From assembly GCA_013398175.1 (NCBI GenBank), contig VZRZ01002089.1, positions 113,298 to 177,297 of the forward strand: a DNA stretch of 64,000 nucleotides. The letters run 5' to 3'. The translations under genes and the position numbers were made by a program. Positions 51,232 to 63,700 of this stretch are shown piece after piece. Below the pieces are notes generated by a model. The model had not been told where the DNA came from. It ran no database searches and saw only the letters and a list, made by a program, of their open reading frames with translations. How positions within the stretch are numbered: position 1 is the first letter of the stretch; every line of letters starts with the position of its first letter. The stretch is from Climacteris rufus. Taxonomy: Eukaryota > Chordata > Aves > Passeriformes > Climacteridae.

Positions 51232-52911
51232 GGCAGCAACTCCACAACATCCACATTCACTGCAGACATATTCACCTACATTCCTCCTCTACACAGCCTT
51301 CCCTTACATCCTCTCCAGGTTATGTAGATCAGATCAAGCAGATTTCTAGGCTGCACCATTCATCTCTTTTACCTACAGACAGCCCACCCTCAAACACAAA
51401 CATACTGAAATTCTCAGGCACAGGAACAGCAAACCTCACAAATGCAACTCCAGTCTTGGATGATCCCTGAGTTCTACTGTAACAATACTAACAATCTTCA
51501 GAGGAGAACTGTCAGTGGAGCTCAGGGTACTAAATTTACAGAAGTCCAGGGGAAAGAACAGGCTGAAGAGGACAGACAGAATCAGGCCTGTCCTCCACTT
51601 GAGGTTCCAGTGGCAAAGACACAAATGCTTCCCACAAATGCTCAGGACCAGCCTGCCAGGCTGGCTACACCCCTGTACTGCCTTCTGCCAAAGTCTCAGC
51701 AAACAGATCACACCCTGCAGTGCTTCAACACCTGTCCCTGAAGCTGCATTTGGGCCAATACACACAACAGAAGTGATCTCTGCTCTGTCAGATGCATCTT
51801 TTAAACATCAGGTGTTAAACAACTTCTGTATTTCCTCAGTCAGTGAGCAAAAAACTGTAAAATAATCTAGGTGCAAATGGACTTCCTGAGGTCATTTAGA
51901 CTAACCTGATGTTTCAATCAGATCTAATTAAATAATGCTGCTTAGGGCTTTGTTCAGTTATTTTAAACAGCTCTAACATATATTCCAACATCTCTTTGAG
52001 GACAAACTTGGTCCAGTATTTGAAAATTTCCTTTTTTTAAACCACAAAGTAATTTATTTATATCCAATCCAAATGCATCATGCCACAGATTCAAGGCTTA
52101 AACGTGCTTTGCATTTTTCTAAAGGCATCTTCTTGCTTCCTAAAACTATGTAGGTCTCCTGTGAGATGATACTAAATTAAATATAACTCAAACTAACACA
52201 GTTAAACATTCCAGCATGACAGACAATCATCAATACTCAGACATCATTATATCAGCTACATGTGACTGGGAAAGGAAAGAACCAATTTATTTTTAAGTAG
52301 TGTTCTTCATAGCTGATTTAACTAGATTTGTGTTTCAAAAAAGATGGAGACCATTGGGGTTTTTTTTGTGTAAGTTATTTTTCCGAAGTGATCTTCTGTA
52401 CTTTGTGTAGAAAATAAGCTGCAGCTGTGCAATATTTTTCCTCAAAATACCACTTTCTTCAGATGCCAAAAGAGAAATGGAACACAATACCAAAGCAGTC
52501 AGCTGCATTTAGTCTGGAAAAGAGAAGTGTGAGTATGAGTTCAAAGTAGGATTAAGGTCTTGAGAAGTATCAATTCTCAAAATGTACTCTCAAAGCTTTT
52601 CCGACCCTCAAGCATCAACTCTTGGATCTGTTGTATTTTTTCAAGTCTCACTTAAGACACTTGACAGAATTCTTTTGTCCCATAAATAAATTTTTTGGAG
52701 TAACCTTAAGAAGGGACTCCGTGGACACCCAAACTCCACCAAAATTGCAGTGAACAAGACAAGTACCAAGGTGTATTTAGCATCACTCCTTTCAGAGGTT
52801 GCTTGCTACATGCTGCAGAACACCCAGAAAAGAGAACCAAGGCTGCACAGTCTTGATTAATGGGAATGACAGCTACTTTGTACTCAGAACACAAAAGAAA
52901 CCCTCAGCAGT

Positions 52912-53412
52912 TGTAGTGGATTAACCTTGTCTGGCCATCACACACCCACCAACGAGGGGAAAATAAGATTAAACAACCCGCATGGGTCAAGATAAAGGCA
53001 GTTTAATAAAGAAAAGTAAAGGCTGCATGCACAAGAAAGAAGAAAAATATTTATTCTCCTACCAGCAGGTGATATCCACTTCCTGGGAAGCAAGGTCTCA
53101 GTACACACTGGTTGCTCTCAAGACCAACACCTGAACAACAACGCTCCCCATCCCCTGTTTTCTCCCAGCTTTTACAGCATCCCTTGTTACAGCCTGTTCC
53201 TCAGGTCTGTTTGAGTCAGCTGGCCTGGCTACATCCCCTCCCAAAGTCTGGCCCACCTCCAGTGCACTGGTGTTTGTGGGGAGGCTGGGGAGGCAGCCTT
53301 GATGCAGCACTTGCACTGCTCAGCAACACTGCTGTGTTATCAACATCCTTGTGGAGCTATGCAGCACAGCACCATGAGATGCTGTAGCCCTGGCCCAGAC
53401 ACAGCCAGTACA
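52912..53412 (-). mobile_element. Complete solo ERVL-like LTR with 5-bp target-site duplication
   Basis: Read on the minus strand it starts TGTACTGGCTGTGTC and ends ATCCACTACA, the usual TG…CA of an LTR, and is 501 bp long. The five bases gcagt stand directly on both sides (52907-52911 and 53413-53417), a perfect 5-bp target-site duplication of the length typical of ERVL elements. There is no internal coding region, so this is a solo LTR, presumably left by LTR-LTR recombination. It carries the same blocks as the copy at 50702-51231 in the opposite orientation. Confidence 0.9.
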
Positions 53413-54102
53413 GCAGTTCAATACATTTCATGTTGAGAATAACCCAGGCATCACTTGGCAATGAGAACAAAGACCAAAAATCCTGCACTCAGTGTCTTAC
53501 TGGCATGTCTCTTTGGTTTAACACCTGCTGAAGTGCTCGAGCACACATTCTCTGAAAAGGAAAAGGGTGCACATGAACTGTGGCATTTCCATGTTTAAAG
53601 GGATATTTTTGTCATTCTACAGATACCAGACAACTGAACAAATACCCCATAGGTACACACTTTAACGGGAAAATCAGTCCCTATATTACAAAGGCATCAT
53701 TACTTATCGATACAACAGTTGTTTCTGTAAATTGTTATGAATGACAAATTTAAACCCAAATGGCTTGAGCACACATTGCCAGGAGCTTATTTAGAATGAT
53801 CACTTATTCCTGATTGTCACTCACTGCTGTGTTTTGAATCCACCTGCAAGTTCAGCTGCATTAAAAAATACCACATTACATGATGAATCATTTCCATCTT
53901 CTTTTGCAGAATTTCTTATAGGATTGCTACTGCCTTTAATCCTACCAATGAAGTCCCGTACTATGAAGTTTACATGAAGCTTTCTTCATTTTCATTCAAA
54001 GACTTCAGTAAAACTGCATAAGATTCTTGTATTGCAGTAAATAGTCAAGTGTGGAATATATCATTCCTTTTCTCATCCATGCAAGAGAGAAAGTACCTAC
54101 TC

Positions 54103-54119
54103 TTTTTTTTTTTTTTTTT
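54103..54119. repeat. 17-bp T homopolymer
   Basis: A plain T17 run in intron 1. The 93-codon minus-strand frame that ends in a Lys run reads through it and is not a gene. Confidence 0.9.
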
Positions 54120-55394
54120 GCACAAAATCATAGCCAGGCACAGCCTTTAGAGAAAGAACTGCTCTTTTACCAAACCACACCTGCAAAGTCAGTTGCTTGG
54201 CAACGTTGCCTCCAACTATCACACATGGCTGTCCACAGCTCCACTCTGACAGGAGCTGAGCTACAGTCTCTACCTTTTTCCTCCATGGTCTACCAGAAGC
54301 AAACACCTTTCCTGGAGAGAGGAAAGGGGCAGTTGACAGTTTAAGGTTACTGAGAGCGGCAGAACTTGAAAACCACACAGATCAACTTCCCCCACAAAAC
54401 CTGCCACCAACTCCATAAGCTGTAACATCAGCACTCTCTGTATTCACATCTACCATAGACTTGAAGCACAAGAATGTTCTCTGATCCTCCAAGTTCTTCC
54501 TCCTCTTCAGATTGTTACTTCAGAACAGAAAAGCATCTGCTTTCTCTGGTCAGAGAAAGACAAATGTCATCAGTATTTTGGATAAGCAGGAATTAAGGCA
54601 GGAACTTGGGTTCTCTTGATTGGGTTGTTTCATAGCACCAGGCAGGAGCTCCTTGACAGCACATACTCAGACACACAAGTTTATCTATCACCTAATGGAA
54701 ATCAACAAGTGATCAAGACAAAGACAGTGGAAGATGAGCAGGCCTTGGCAATATATCATGTTATCAGAGTCTACTGTAAACAAAGATGAATACTAATAGG
54801 TATCCATTCAAACCTTAAATGTGCCAAGTTATCACAAAGAAAATAAAGCAGTTTTATTTGAATGGATTTTTGTGGAAAGACAAAAATGTTAAAACAAATA
54901 ATATTGCTCAAGCTCTCAGCAAACATTAATCAGATAAGAGGCCAGAGCAGAAGAAAAACAGAAATATGTAGTAGTTTCTTTTATGCCCCAGTGTTCCAGG
55001 GGACATCACTGTTAGTCATAATACGGAGCTCAAACCAGTAGTTTCAAGATCTAGGGAAATTTCTGACACAAGGGACACTAGCTCTAAGGAACTTTCCACC
55101 AGCTCTAGGGGGCAGTTGAAGTTGTGAAGGTATTCTCCTAGATAGACTTTCAGCATTTCAGTCAAACACAAGATATCAGTAACCCTTCTACCTTAGCCTC
55201 TCAATTCCCACTTGCTTCAAATGGCTAGATTTGGTCCTCTGCATCTCTGGATGCACAAACCACCAAAAGATTTCTATATTTCTTGAAAATTCAAGGCTCT
55301 ACTACAGCCTGTATTTACTACTGTGTAATCACTTTCCTTTCTCATAAAGGACTTCAATTTTAAACAAAGATAAATCTACAAAAGCTGATACTTG

Positions 55395-56692
55395 CACACT
55401 CTTCATGCATTTTCAGGATTATTTGGTCTGTCACCTTTCAAGGGACAGAGGCAAAGCTGACTGGCCTGGGGCTGCCCAGATGTTCCTTCTTGACCTTTTC
55501 AGAGATAAGACATTTGCTTGAGTCCAGTCCCCAAGGTCCCCTGCCAGTCACCATGACCTTAGCTAATGGGAGTCAGCACAAAATTACATTGGCCAGCTCT
55601 GTCTCACTCCTGGCTGCATCCTGTTAGAGCCCACTGACTTGTGAACATCCACTTTCTGTAAGTGCTCCCAAACCTGATCCTCCTCTGCTGCTGAGAGTAA
55701 GCCTTCCTTGCCTAGAATGCTGCAAACAAGCCTTACTAGTAAAGAAGGCATCCAATGTCTCAGTTATTTCCACATCCCTTATGACCAATTTCCCTCCCCA
55801 TGCAACAGCAGACCCATATCTTCTCCGTTCTCGTTTCTGACAATTATCCACAAATGCCTCCCTTGTTGCCATTCACATAACCCTTGTCAGATTAAACCCC
55901 ACATGGACACTGGCTTTCTGACCTAGACACATCTTTGCATGCTTGGACAATGTCTCCAGGCTCCCCCTGGGCCATCTGTTTCTGCTTCCACCTCTTACAT
56001 GCTTCCTTTTTATGTCTGAGTTTTTTCAGAAGCTTCTTGTTCATTTAAGCAGGACCCCTGGTGCCTTTATGCAATTTCCTATTCACTGCATTCTGCCACG
56101 CTAGAGCTCACACAAGTAGGCAACCAGCTTTCCTGGATCTCTCTACTCAGAACCACCTTCCAAATGATTCTTCCAAGAAGATCCTTGAACAGAACAAAAT
56201 CTTCCCTCCTGAAGATCATGGCTGTAATCCTGTTCTTTGCTCTGCTGTCTCCAATTCAGATCCTAAACTCTTCTATCCCATGATCACTGCAGGCAAGACT
56301 ACTCCTAACCTTTACATCCTCAGCCTTGTTTGTAAGAGGTCCTCAACCAATTGTATTGGGATATGGGCATCAATGCAAGCCAGAAGCTTCCTTGATTACT
56401 TATTGCCCACTGTGCAATCTGTCCCTCCAGAAAATAGTTAGAGTGGTTCAAGCCCCCTGTAAGCATCAAAGCCTGTGAACACTGGGCTCGAGTTTTCCCA
56501 GGAAAGCCTCATTACTACTCCTGACCCAGCAGCTCTCAAGTGGCTCACTCATCTCCAGGCAAAGCTGCAGGCAGCCCCACTGCTCTCACAGCAAATGGCA
56601 CCTCCCCCTAAGCCCCTCTACTTCTCCAGTGCAGTCTCCCAGTTATGTGAGCTGTCCCAATCAGCAATGCCAACAAAAATCACAGCTCATTC
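55395..56692 (-). mobile_element. CR1 LINE fragment: endonuclease end to start of RT
   Basis: Read on the minus strand, this 1.3-kb stretch follows CR1 ORF2 from the end of the apurinic-type endonuclease domain (the degenerate GDFN-region block lies near 56435-56470) to the RT entry block, where codons for RPVSFASVP can be read at about 55450 followed by a stop. Many stops and frameshifts are present. It ends near 55395, just before the RT palm, where the fragment at 49571-50645 could resume. Confidence 0.82.
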
Positions 56693-57614
56693 CTAACTTG
56701 TTTTATTCTGCCATAACACCTAAAAAAACCCCAACTTTCTGACAGTACAGTGAGGATGGATTTAGCCATGGGTTCAGCCTAACTCTTAAGAACCTCAACA
56801 TGAAAATAAAATACCACTGAACAACTTTACCCGGTTACAAGGCAAAGTCATTATGTCTTGGAGAATTTAGTTGTGGCCACAAAAGAACACTATGAAGCAT
56901 TAAAGTTCCTAAAGTAAAGCTGAATCATGCTCAAATGAACCTTACTGAGCCAGTCTAAGACAACGTGACACCTGAGCTAAATCAACTGCTGACTACTCCC
57001 TGAGTAATGTCTGATAATTGAGCCTCTTAAATCCTATAGGATGCATGCATTAAAGAGGGAGTCACCTTTCCAGGAAAGGGTACCTCCCTGAAAGTCTGCT
57101 TACCACAGATACATCTAATTGCTTCCTCTGTATTGTGTTCAAGGAGCTCTTAAGGCTGCAGCACAGTGGCTCTTCCCTTAGAGCATTCAGCCCAAAGCGG
57201 GAAGATAGCATCATTCCGTGCCACAAAAGGAAATTCAGGAACAAAGCAAAGGCCAGTTGGCATCAACAACATCTTGCAGTGGCAGCTTTTTCGGGTCTCT
57301 AAAGAGTGGCAGAACCACAGCTTCAGTAACACTCAGACACACCTGTAGCCCTGACTGAACGAACTGAGGTATTCTGCACTTTAAACAGGCAAGAACATGG
57401 GCTCATCAGTAGTAACAATCACTTTCCAGGAACTGTCCCACCCTTACGGTCCACACAACAGAAACAGCTAAGACTGCCAGTGACTTCTGAATGTAGGGCA
57501 GCAAACTAAGCACGTAAGGATTTCTGCATCTATGGAATACACCCAGAGAATCTAAAATTTGCAACATAATAAAAAAATATAAAAACCAAGTACCCCAAAT
57601 ATTTTTATTAGTGG

Positions 57615-57770
57615 TCACAGAAATCATTAGGTTGAAAGGGACCTTTGGAGGCCACCTAGTCCAGCCTCTTGTCACAGCAATGCTAAGTTCAAAGTTACAT
57701 CACGCCACTTTGGGTCTCATCCAGTCAAGTTCGGTTAAGCCCTGAAGAATGGAGATTGCACCCACTTGGG
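57615..57770 (-). mobile_element. CR1 LINE 3' end, short fragment
   Basis: On the plus strand, tcacagaaatcattaggttg followed by aaagggacctttggag, gccacctagtccagcctctt and gaatggagattgcaccc is the reverse of a CR1 3' tail and its upstream region. About 155 bp remain. The 89-codon minus-strand opening over it (57406-57675) is not a gene. Confidence 0.85.
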
Positions 57771-60700
57771 TAAAAAGCCTTCGACTTTGCAAATAACTCT
57801 GTTCTACTACAAGCTAAACATATTTCCTGTGATTTATGTGAAAATACTTTTCTGCACTGTAAGAGTCAGGAGATGGAAAGAAACCCCTTTGTTACAGGGG
57901 CCCGGGTGTCACCCAACACTGAAACCTGTCACAAGCCCTAAGCTAAGGTTGCCATGCTTTTCTCCCAGAAAGTGAGGTATCTTAAGGGCTCTTTTCTTGA
58001 GGGAGACAATTATCACTCTCAGAGATGCAAAGGAACTAATTCCTAACTTTCAGTCTCATCCAGCCAGTGTCCGCGACAGGTAAGAGCATACAGAACAAAA
58101 CCAGAGCATTGAGATAGTTTTGTTTAGTAGCAGCAATCAGGAAAAAAATCCCGGTTACACAGCCCCAAGAGAGACTGAAGGGAGTTTCTGGTCCCTAAGG
58201 GTCTTTGAAGACGCTATCTTTGACAAAAAGGCCAGAAAACCAACAGCTAAGTACCAGATGATCCCTAGGATTTCTGAAGATACAGTTCCTTACTATTACT
58301 AGAGTTCAAGATCTATTGTTCCATTTGCTAAGCTTAAGTAAGAATGACTCTGCATCAGAGTGGTTTGACTTCATTATTCCTTATGGAAGGATATTGTAAA
58401 GCCTCACTGGACAGCTAAAGGCCTCCAGTTGTGTCTGTCAATTCATATTCCAGTCTTTTATGCTCACATGATGTTTACCAATCTGATCTCACAGAAGGAA
58501 TACGGACCTTGCAACAGAAACACACAAAGAAGTCCTGGCAATTTCCTGTTCTAAGTGACCTGCAGTAACATCAGATATTGACAACAACTGGTACAGAACA
58601 TCCACACAGCACAGTCAGCTACCAATAGGTGAGTACTTTGTGTTTGAACTTCAACAGAGGGCTGGAAGTTGCACTGGAGATGATGTGTGGAATGACCTCC
58701 AACACAATCCAATTGTGTTCCAGTCGCCTTAGTGCCTCTCAGGGGTTTCTCCCCCTCAGGAGGAAGACAGGAAAGCTCTTCACCTAAAGAGGTACAACAT
58801 TCAGTGCCTCGTCCTAATATGAGCTTTGCCAATGAGCTGTCACAAAGTTTTCCTACACTGACAGTCTGAGGCAAAAGCTGATGCCTTGCACAGGCTGAGG
58901 GCAGTGACCTGTAAGAGTTCTCCATCTTCTTGAGGAGGAAGTACACTATTTAAAGTACAGAGGCAAGATTAAGACAGTGAAAAGACCAGACACCAAACAA
59001 GTAAAGAGCAAGAGCAGCTTCACAAACAGGGATGATCATACACAAATATTTAAGTTGGTCTCCCACACACAGAAGAGACCATATTCGAGACTTCATGTAC
59101 GAGTCTGCACAAGAGTCTGAACAGCTGTAAACATATTCCAGATTTCTTTTGACAGCTAGTTTGCCCACTTAAGTAAGTTCTATTCTCCCCCCCCAAGTGC
59201 TAAGAGACTCTGGGACGGGTTCATTGTTAGGGAAATTAAAGTTCTAGCTACACAAACATCGGTACCAAAACCTTTCCTCTCTAGTCTCCCCCCACAATCC
59301 TTACAGCCTGTACCTGCCACCTGCCAGACAGAAGGCCAAGTCTTCATCACATACAGATAACCAGTGACTGTACACAAGTATAAATACTGAAAAGTATTTT
59401 CATTAATATGATAACCAAGACAAACCAATTTTAATTGGTTGGACAAGCAACAGTGTCAATGTGCTTCTTTGTACTAGGATTCTGGTAACAGATCATTTAA
59501 GCAGGCTTCAAGCACTACCAGGCATGAAGTAAGTAAACATTAAAAGAATAAAAAACAACAAAAAAATCAGAACACTTTCTTTGATACAGAAATGTATTCA
59601 CCTTTTCTGAAGGCCCAAAACATCTACAATTGTTTATACTAAGGTCTGCCAGCTTCCAATTATGTTATTTTAACTTGGCTACAATTTAAAAAAATTCTAA
59701 AGCAGTTGACAGCTCAGGTAATTGCCTTCTTGACAGGGAGATGAATTTACAAGCAGACTTCAGCAGTCAATCCATTTGTATTAAAGACAGCATCCAAATA
59801 CAAGCATAACAGATAGGAAAGGTATGTCAGAGAACAGCCACACTGGTTTCAAACATCATTAGGAACAGTAATGAGAGTCTTATGCTTCCCGTTTACAGAG
59901 ACAGTCACACTACACCAAGACTGCCTTCAGTTCACAGGCCTGCTTGCTTAGATGGACAGTCCTTCAATTCTGCTGAGTATCTTGTCCCCTTCTAAGAAAA
60001 AACAATCTCCTTCTGTGCTTCATCACACACTTCAACTTCTAAGTGCTTGATTCAGTATTGTTTAATCTGAACAACACCAGCCTTGCTGCCAAACAATAAC
60101 ACCACAAGATTGGGGGACTCCCAGCGTGTTATAAGCAGGTACTAATGGCACAGAAACAGCAAATTATACCCCTATAGTCAAAGGGTTCCTGACTGATGTT
60201 AACAGTTTTGGTTTTTTTATTTTGGCTTCATTTGACAAAATTCTAAGAGGTGTTATTGCTTAAGGGATCCAGATATCAGCATTGAAACAACAATGAAAAA
60301 TGCATTACCCTCCCTCTACAGTGAGAGAGGGTAAGAAAAATTCCAACGCTTTACAACAGCTTTCAGCATAGTCTACTCACCTGATACAGCTCCTCCTAGA
60401 TCCTTCCACTTCCTGCCAGCTTTACTTAGTTATACAAACAAAAGGATCACAAAAGAATTTCAGTTAACTCTCTTTCAAAACTTCAAGGTGACTTAAGCTA
60501 CTGTCAACATACCCTGCTACTTCCTACAAATATCAGAAACAGTAGTGTTAACTCCTTCCCAGAAATATAGCGCTGGGAAGACATGTACTGCCTTATGTAG
60601 ACAGCTGTTCAGAGAGGGATGTAAAGAACAGGCAGTACACAGACAAGAACTGCCTTGTCAAATGTCATCCCAACCTCCTCACTCTCCCAAAGTCTCAGTG

Positions 60701-63700
60701 ATTGCAAAGACAGTTCCAGAACCTTTGATTTGAAGGCTTTTTCCCCACAGAGGTGTCATCTAGTCTGTCTGACAGCTGCAAGATTTACAGTTTGAAGGTG
60801 ACATATGGCAACTACAGTATGGCCCTACAACAGGTAGTTTCCAACACATTTTAGCAGCACCAGTCAGATTCATAGCAGCTATTTTAACAGGCAAAAGGCA
60901 AATCCAGAATAAAAACCACTTCCAGAAATTGCTGCCAGAGTCAGGAATCCTAATTATTACTTAATGGTACTCTGGCAGACATGTCCTCAGCTGTATTCTC
61001 CACTTTCCAAAGCCATCCAGTGCATCTGCATACCTCATACTTGAAGAAGTAGACCAGAAACCAACAGATGGGTTTGTTCTTGATACAAGACCACTGCTAA
61101 TGACAGAAAGATTATTTTGAGGAAGACCAAGAAATAGCTTTTTTTAATTCTTACACTGAGCAAGCATGCAATAAATACTGGAAAGGTGCATGGTTCAAAC
61201 TTCCTCACAGGCAATGCAGATGGTGGCCCTATACCTGAGAGCAAGGAAAGCCAGCTCAGTAACTTAGGAGTGATAGGATGGTACTGAGTTCCTGTATCAC
61301 CTTTTTGATGCAAGAAGTAAAATCCAGTAGAAAAGCCTTAATGATATGAAGGAAGAGTTCAACAGTAGCAGTACAGTAGATGCAGTTCAAGTAATGAGTG
61401 ATAAATATGCTATTTTTTAGGGTCAAAAGGATATTTGTTAGATTTTAAATAATATCTAGCTACTTAAGAATTCCCAGAGCCTCAACGAATAGCAGTTAAA
61501 ACAGATGTTCAAGTATAATCTGCAAGATTTCCACAACCTATGGATGTGACTAACTGGAAAGAAGCGTGGGGTAAATACAATATTTCAAGTTTAAGAGATG
61601 CTATAATATCTAGGGTGAGAAAGGAATTAGGGATGACAGCCTTGGTTTCAGTTAAATGCCCGTGCTGAACTGACAGCTATCCCAAAGACCATACTGAAAA
61701 CAATGTTTTTAAGTACTTCCAGAATAAGATCCAAGACAACTGCAACTCATTTAAGGCAGCCAGAGTTAATCACGAAGGTAATGCTACCCCACAATTCGGT
61801 GAACAGGAAAAAAAACCAGAAAACATAACTCAGGGAATCCTACTGAGCAACAGAAGGGAGAAGGACAGACAAAGGAGCAAAGCTCACACGAGAGAGGAAA
61901 GTAACAGAAATTAAAGCAGACCAAGAAAAAAGAATAAATTACATTAACAAAACCAGGACCAACATCAGAAAAGTCCTAAACATTTTGTCATGAATGGTTC
62001 CATGTTCATGTGTGGAGAATCCAGGATGAAGAGACTCTCCAGGGGAACTGACAACAGGGAACTGCAGCTTTTCTGGGGGACAGGGTGAAAGCAAGCCACA
62101 CTTCTGACATGACAAACGTGACCAGAGATGAAAGGGATGCTGCTGGAGTTGCAGGAGGTGAAGGAGACTGTCACAGGCTGGGGAAAGTCAGGCAGACAGC
62201 TGACAGACCCTGGTTAGCTCACACAGCCTCGTTAATAGCTGCTGCCTCACACAGCTCTGCATTCCAGGAGTAGCAAAACTACAGCTTTGCCACACAGCAG
62301 CAAGCCATGAGCACTCAAACACCATGGATTAACATGAAATGTATCAGGAAAAAACAGCTGGCTGCAGCCTTTTCACTTCTTTTGGGTAATAAGAAGTTTC
62401 AACAAAGACTGATATAATAAGCAAGAGTTCAACAGTAGCGTTGCATGCTCATGACAATCATTTTCAACTAAACAAATGGTAATGTTACTTTTTTTTTTTG
62501 AGGCATCTCAACATTGTTCACACAGCTCTCCCTCCCAGAAGGAAACTTCTTAAACTTCAAATAAGAAATCTACACAGACTCTATATATAAGCATCTCTCA
62601 GCTGCCTTTAGAACAGCTGCAACTAAAGCCACTTTGTCATTCCACACTCTTGGCCCTCCAACTACAAAAATTCCCAAACATACACAGTACAGGCAAAGTC
62701 AGACAACACTATAAAGCTAATATAAGATTTAAAGTAAGAATTGCTAGAATGGGATGAAGCAAATGCAAATTAAACTTGAAAGGAGAAATAAATTAAAAAA
62801 AACCACCAAACCACAATTCCCTCACATTCCATCACTGAGGATTTGCATGCCAGCTTTTCTGGGGGTGAAAGCAAGCCAGGCTTCTGGCATACAGAGAGAC
62901 AGCAAAGGAGAAGTTGAGTAATAGAGAAAAGCAAGAAGCTTTCAGAAGTACTGTCAGATTTTAGTAGGTATCTAAGTAAAATAGTTTACTAGGAAGTTGA
63001 AAACTGAATTAATATGAATTAATGGCAGAAGGTGGCCTGGTCAAGAGATTGGTAGAACCTGAACAGAAAAAAAACAAATTCAAGATACAACAAAGTTTGA
63101 TCTTATGAAAGAAAGCATTAAAATATAAGAACAGTGAATAAAAAAGCTCATTAACACAAATATAAGGAAAAGGAAGCTAAAAGTGTCAGCATTACTGAAC
63201 TGAAAGGGCAAAACATTCCGAGCACCAAGGGCTACAGAGACTTGCAAACATTCTGACCAAGTGTAGTTGGAAAGAGGAAAATTGGAAGACAGGACAAAAA
63301 GTAATCAGACAATTCCAGACTCTCATCTTGAGCAACACAGCCCTAAGGCCTGTGCTACAGAACTACACACACAGGGAATTCCAGCAGCAAGCCACTCCAA
63401 GCAGCATTCAGCATGGAAATCTGAACTACCAACAATGCATAAAACACACAAACATGACTTTTTCCAGAAAGGTTACAAAGAGTCTTTTACACAGTAACCA
63501 GCTGTCAGGGGGCAAGAAGAGCTGTGTTAGAAAATGGTTATGCAGAATTATTTATAAAATACACAGACCCAGTATCTTTGGTGTAATCCATCTCATATGC
63601 TTGCAAGAGTTACACGTTTGGAAAATCCAGTCTTCTTTTCAATGGTGCACTGGATGACTTGTGTGCATTGTGGAAAAAACTAACATGTACAGGGAAGAGA

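Noticed and set aside
57969..58079. Plus-strand segment framed by tctcccag and CGACAG/gtaag, like a 111-bp exon
   Set aside because: All three frames contain stops; splice-like ends alone are common by chance. Only plus-strand RNA reads would revive it.
58551..58946. 131-codon minus-strand open frame
   Set aside because: No recognisable domain or SMAP1 similarity; it lies in a GC-richer patch of intron 1 where stops are rarer. I cannot assign it.
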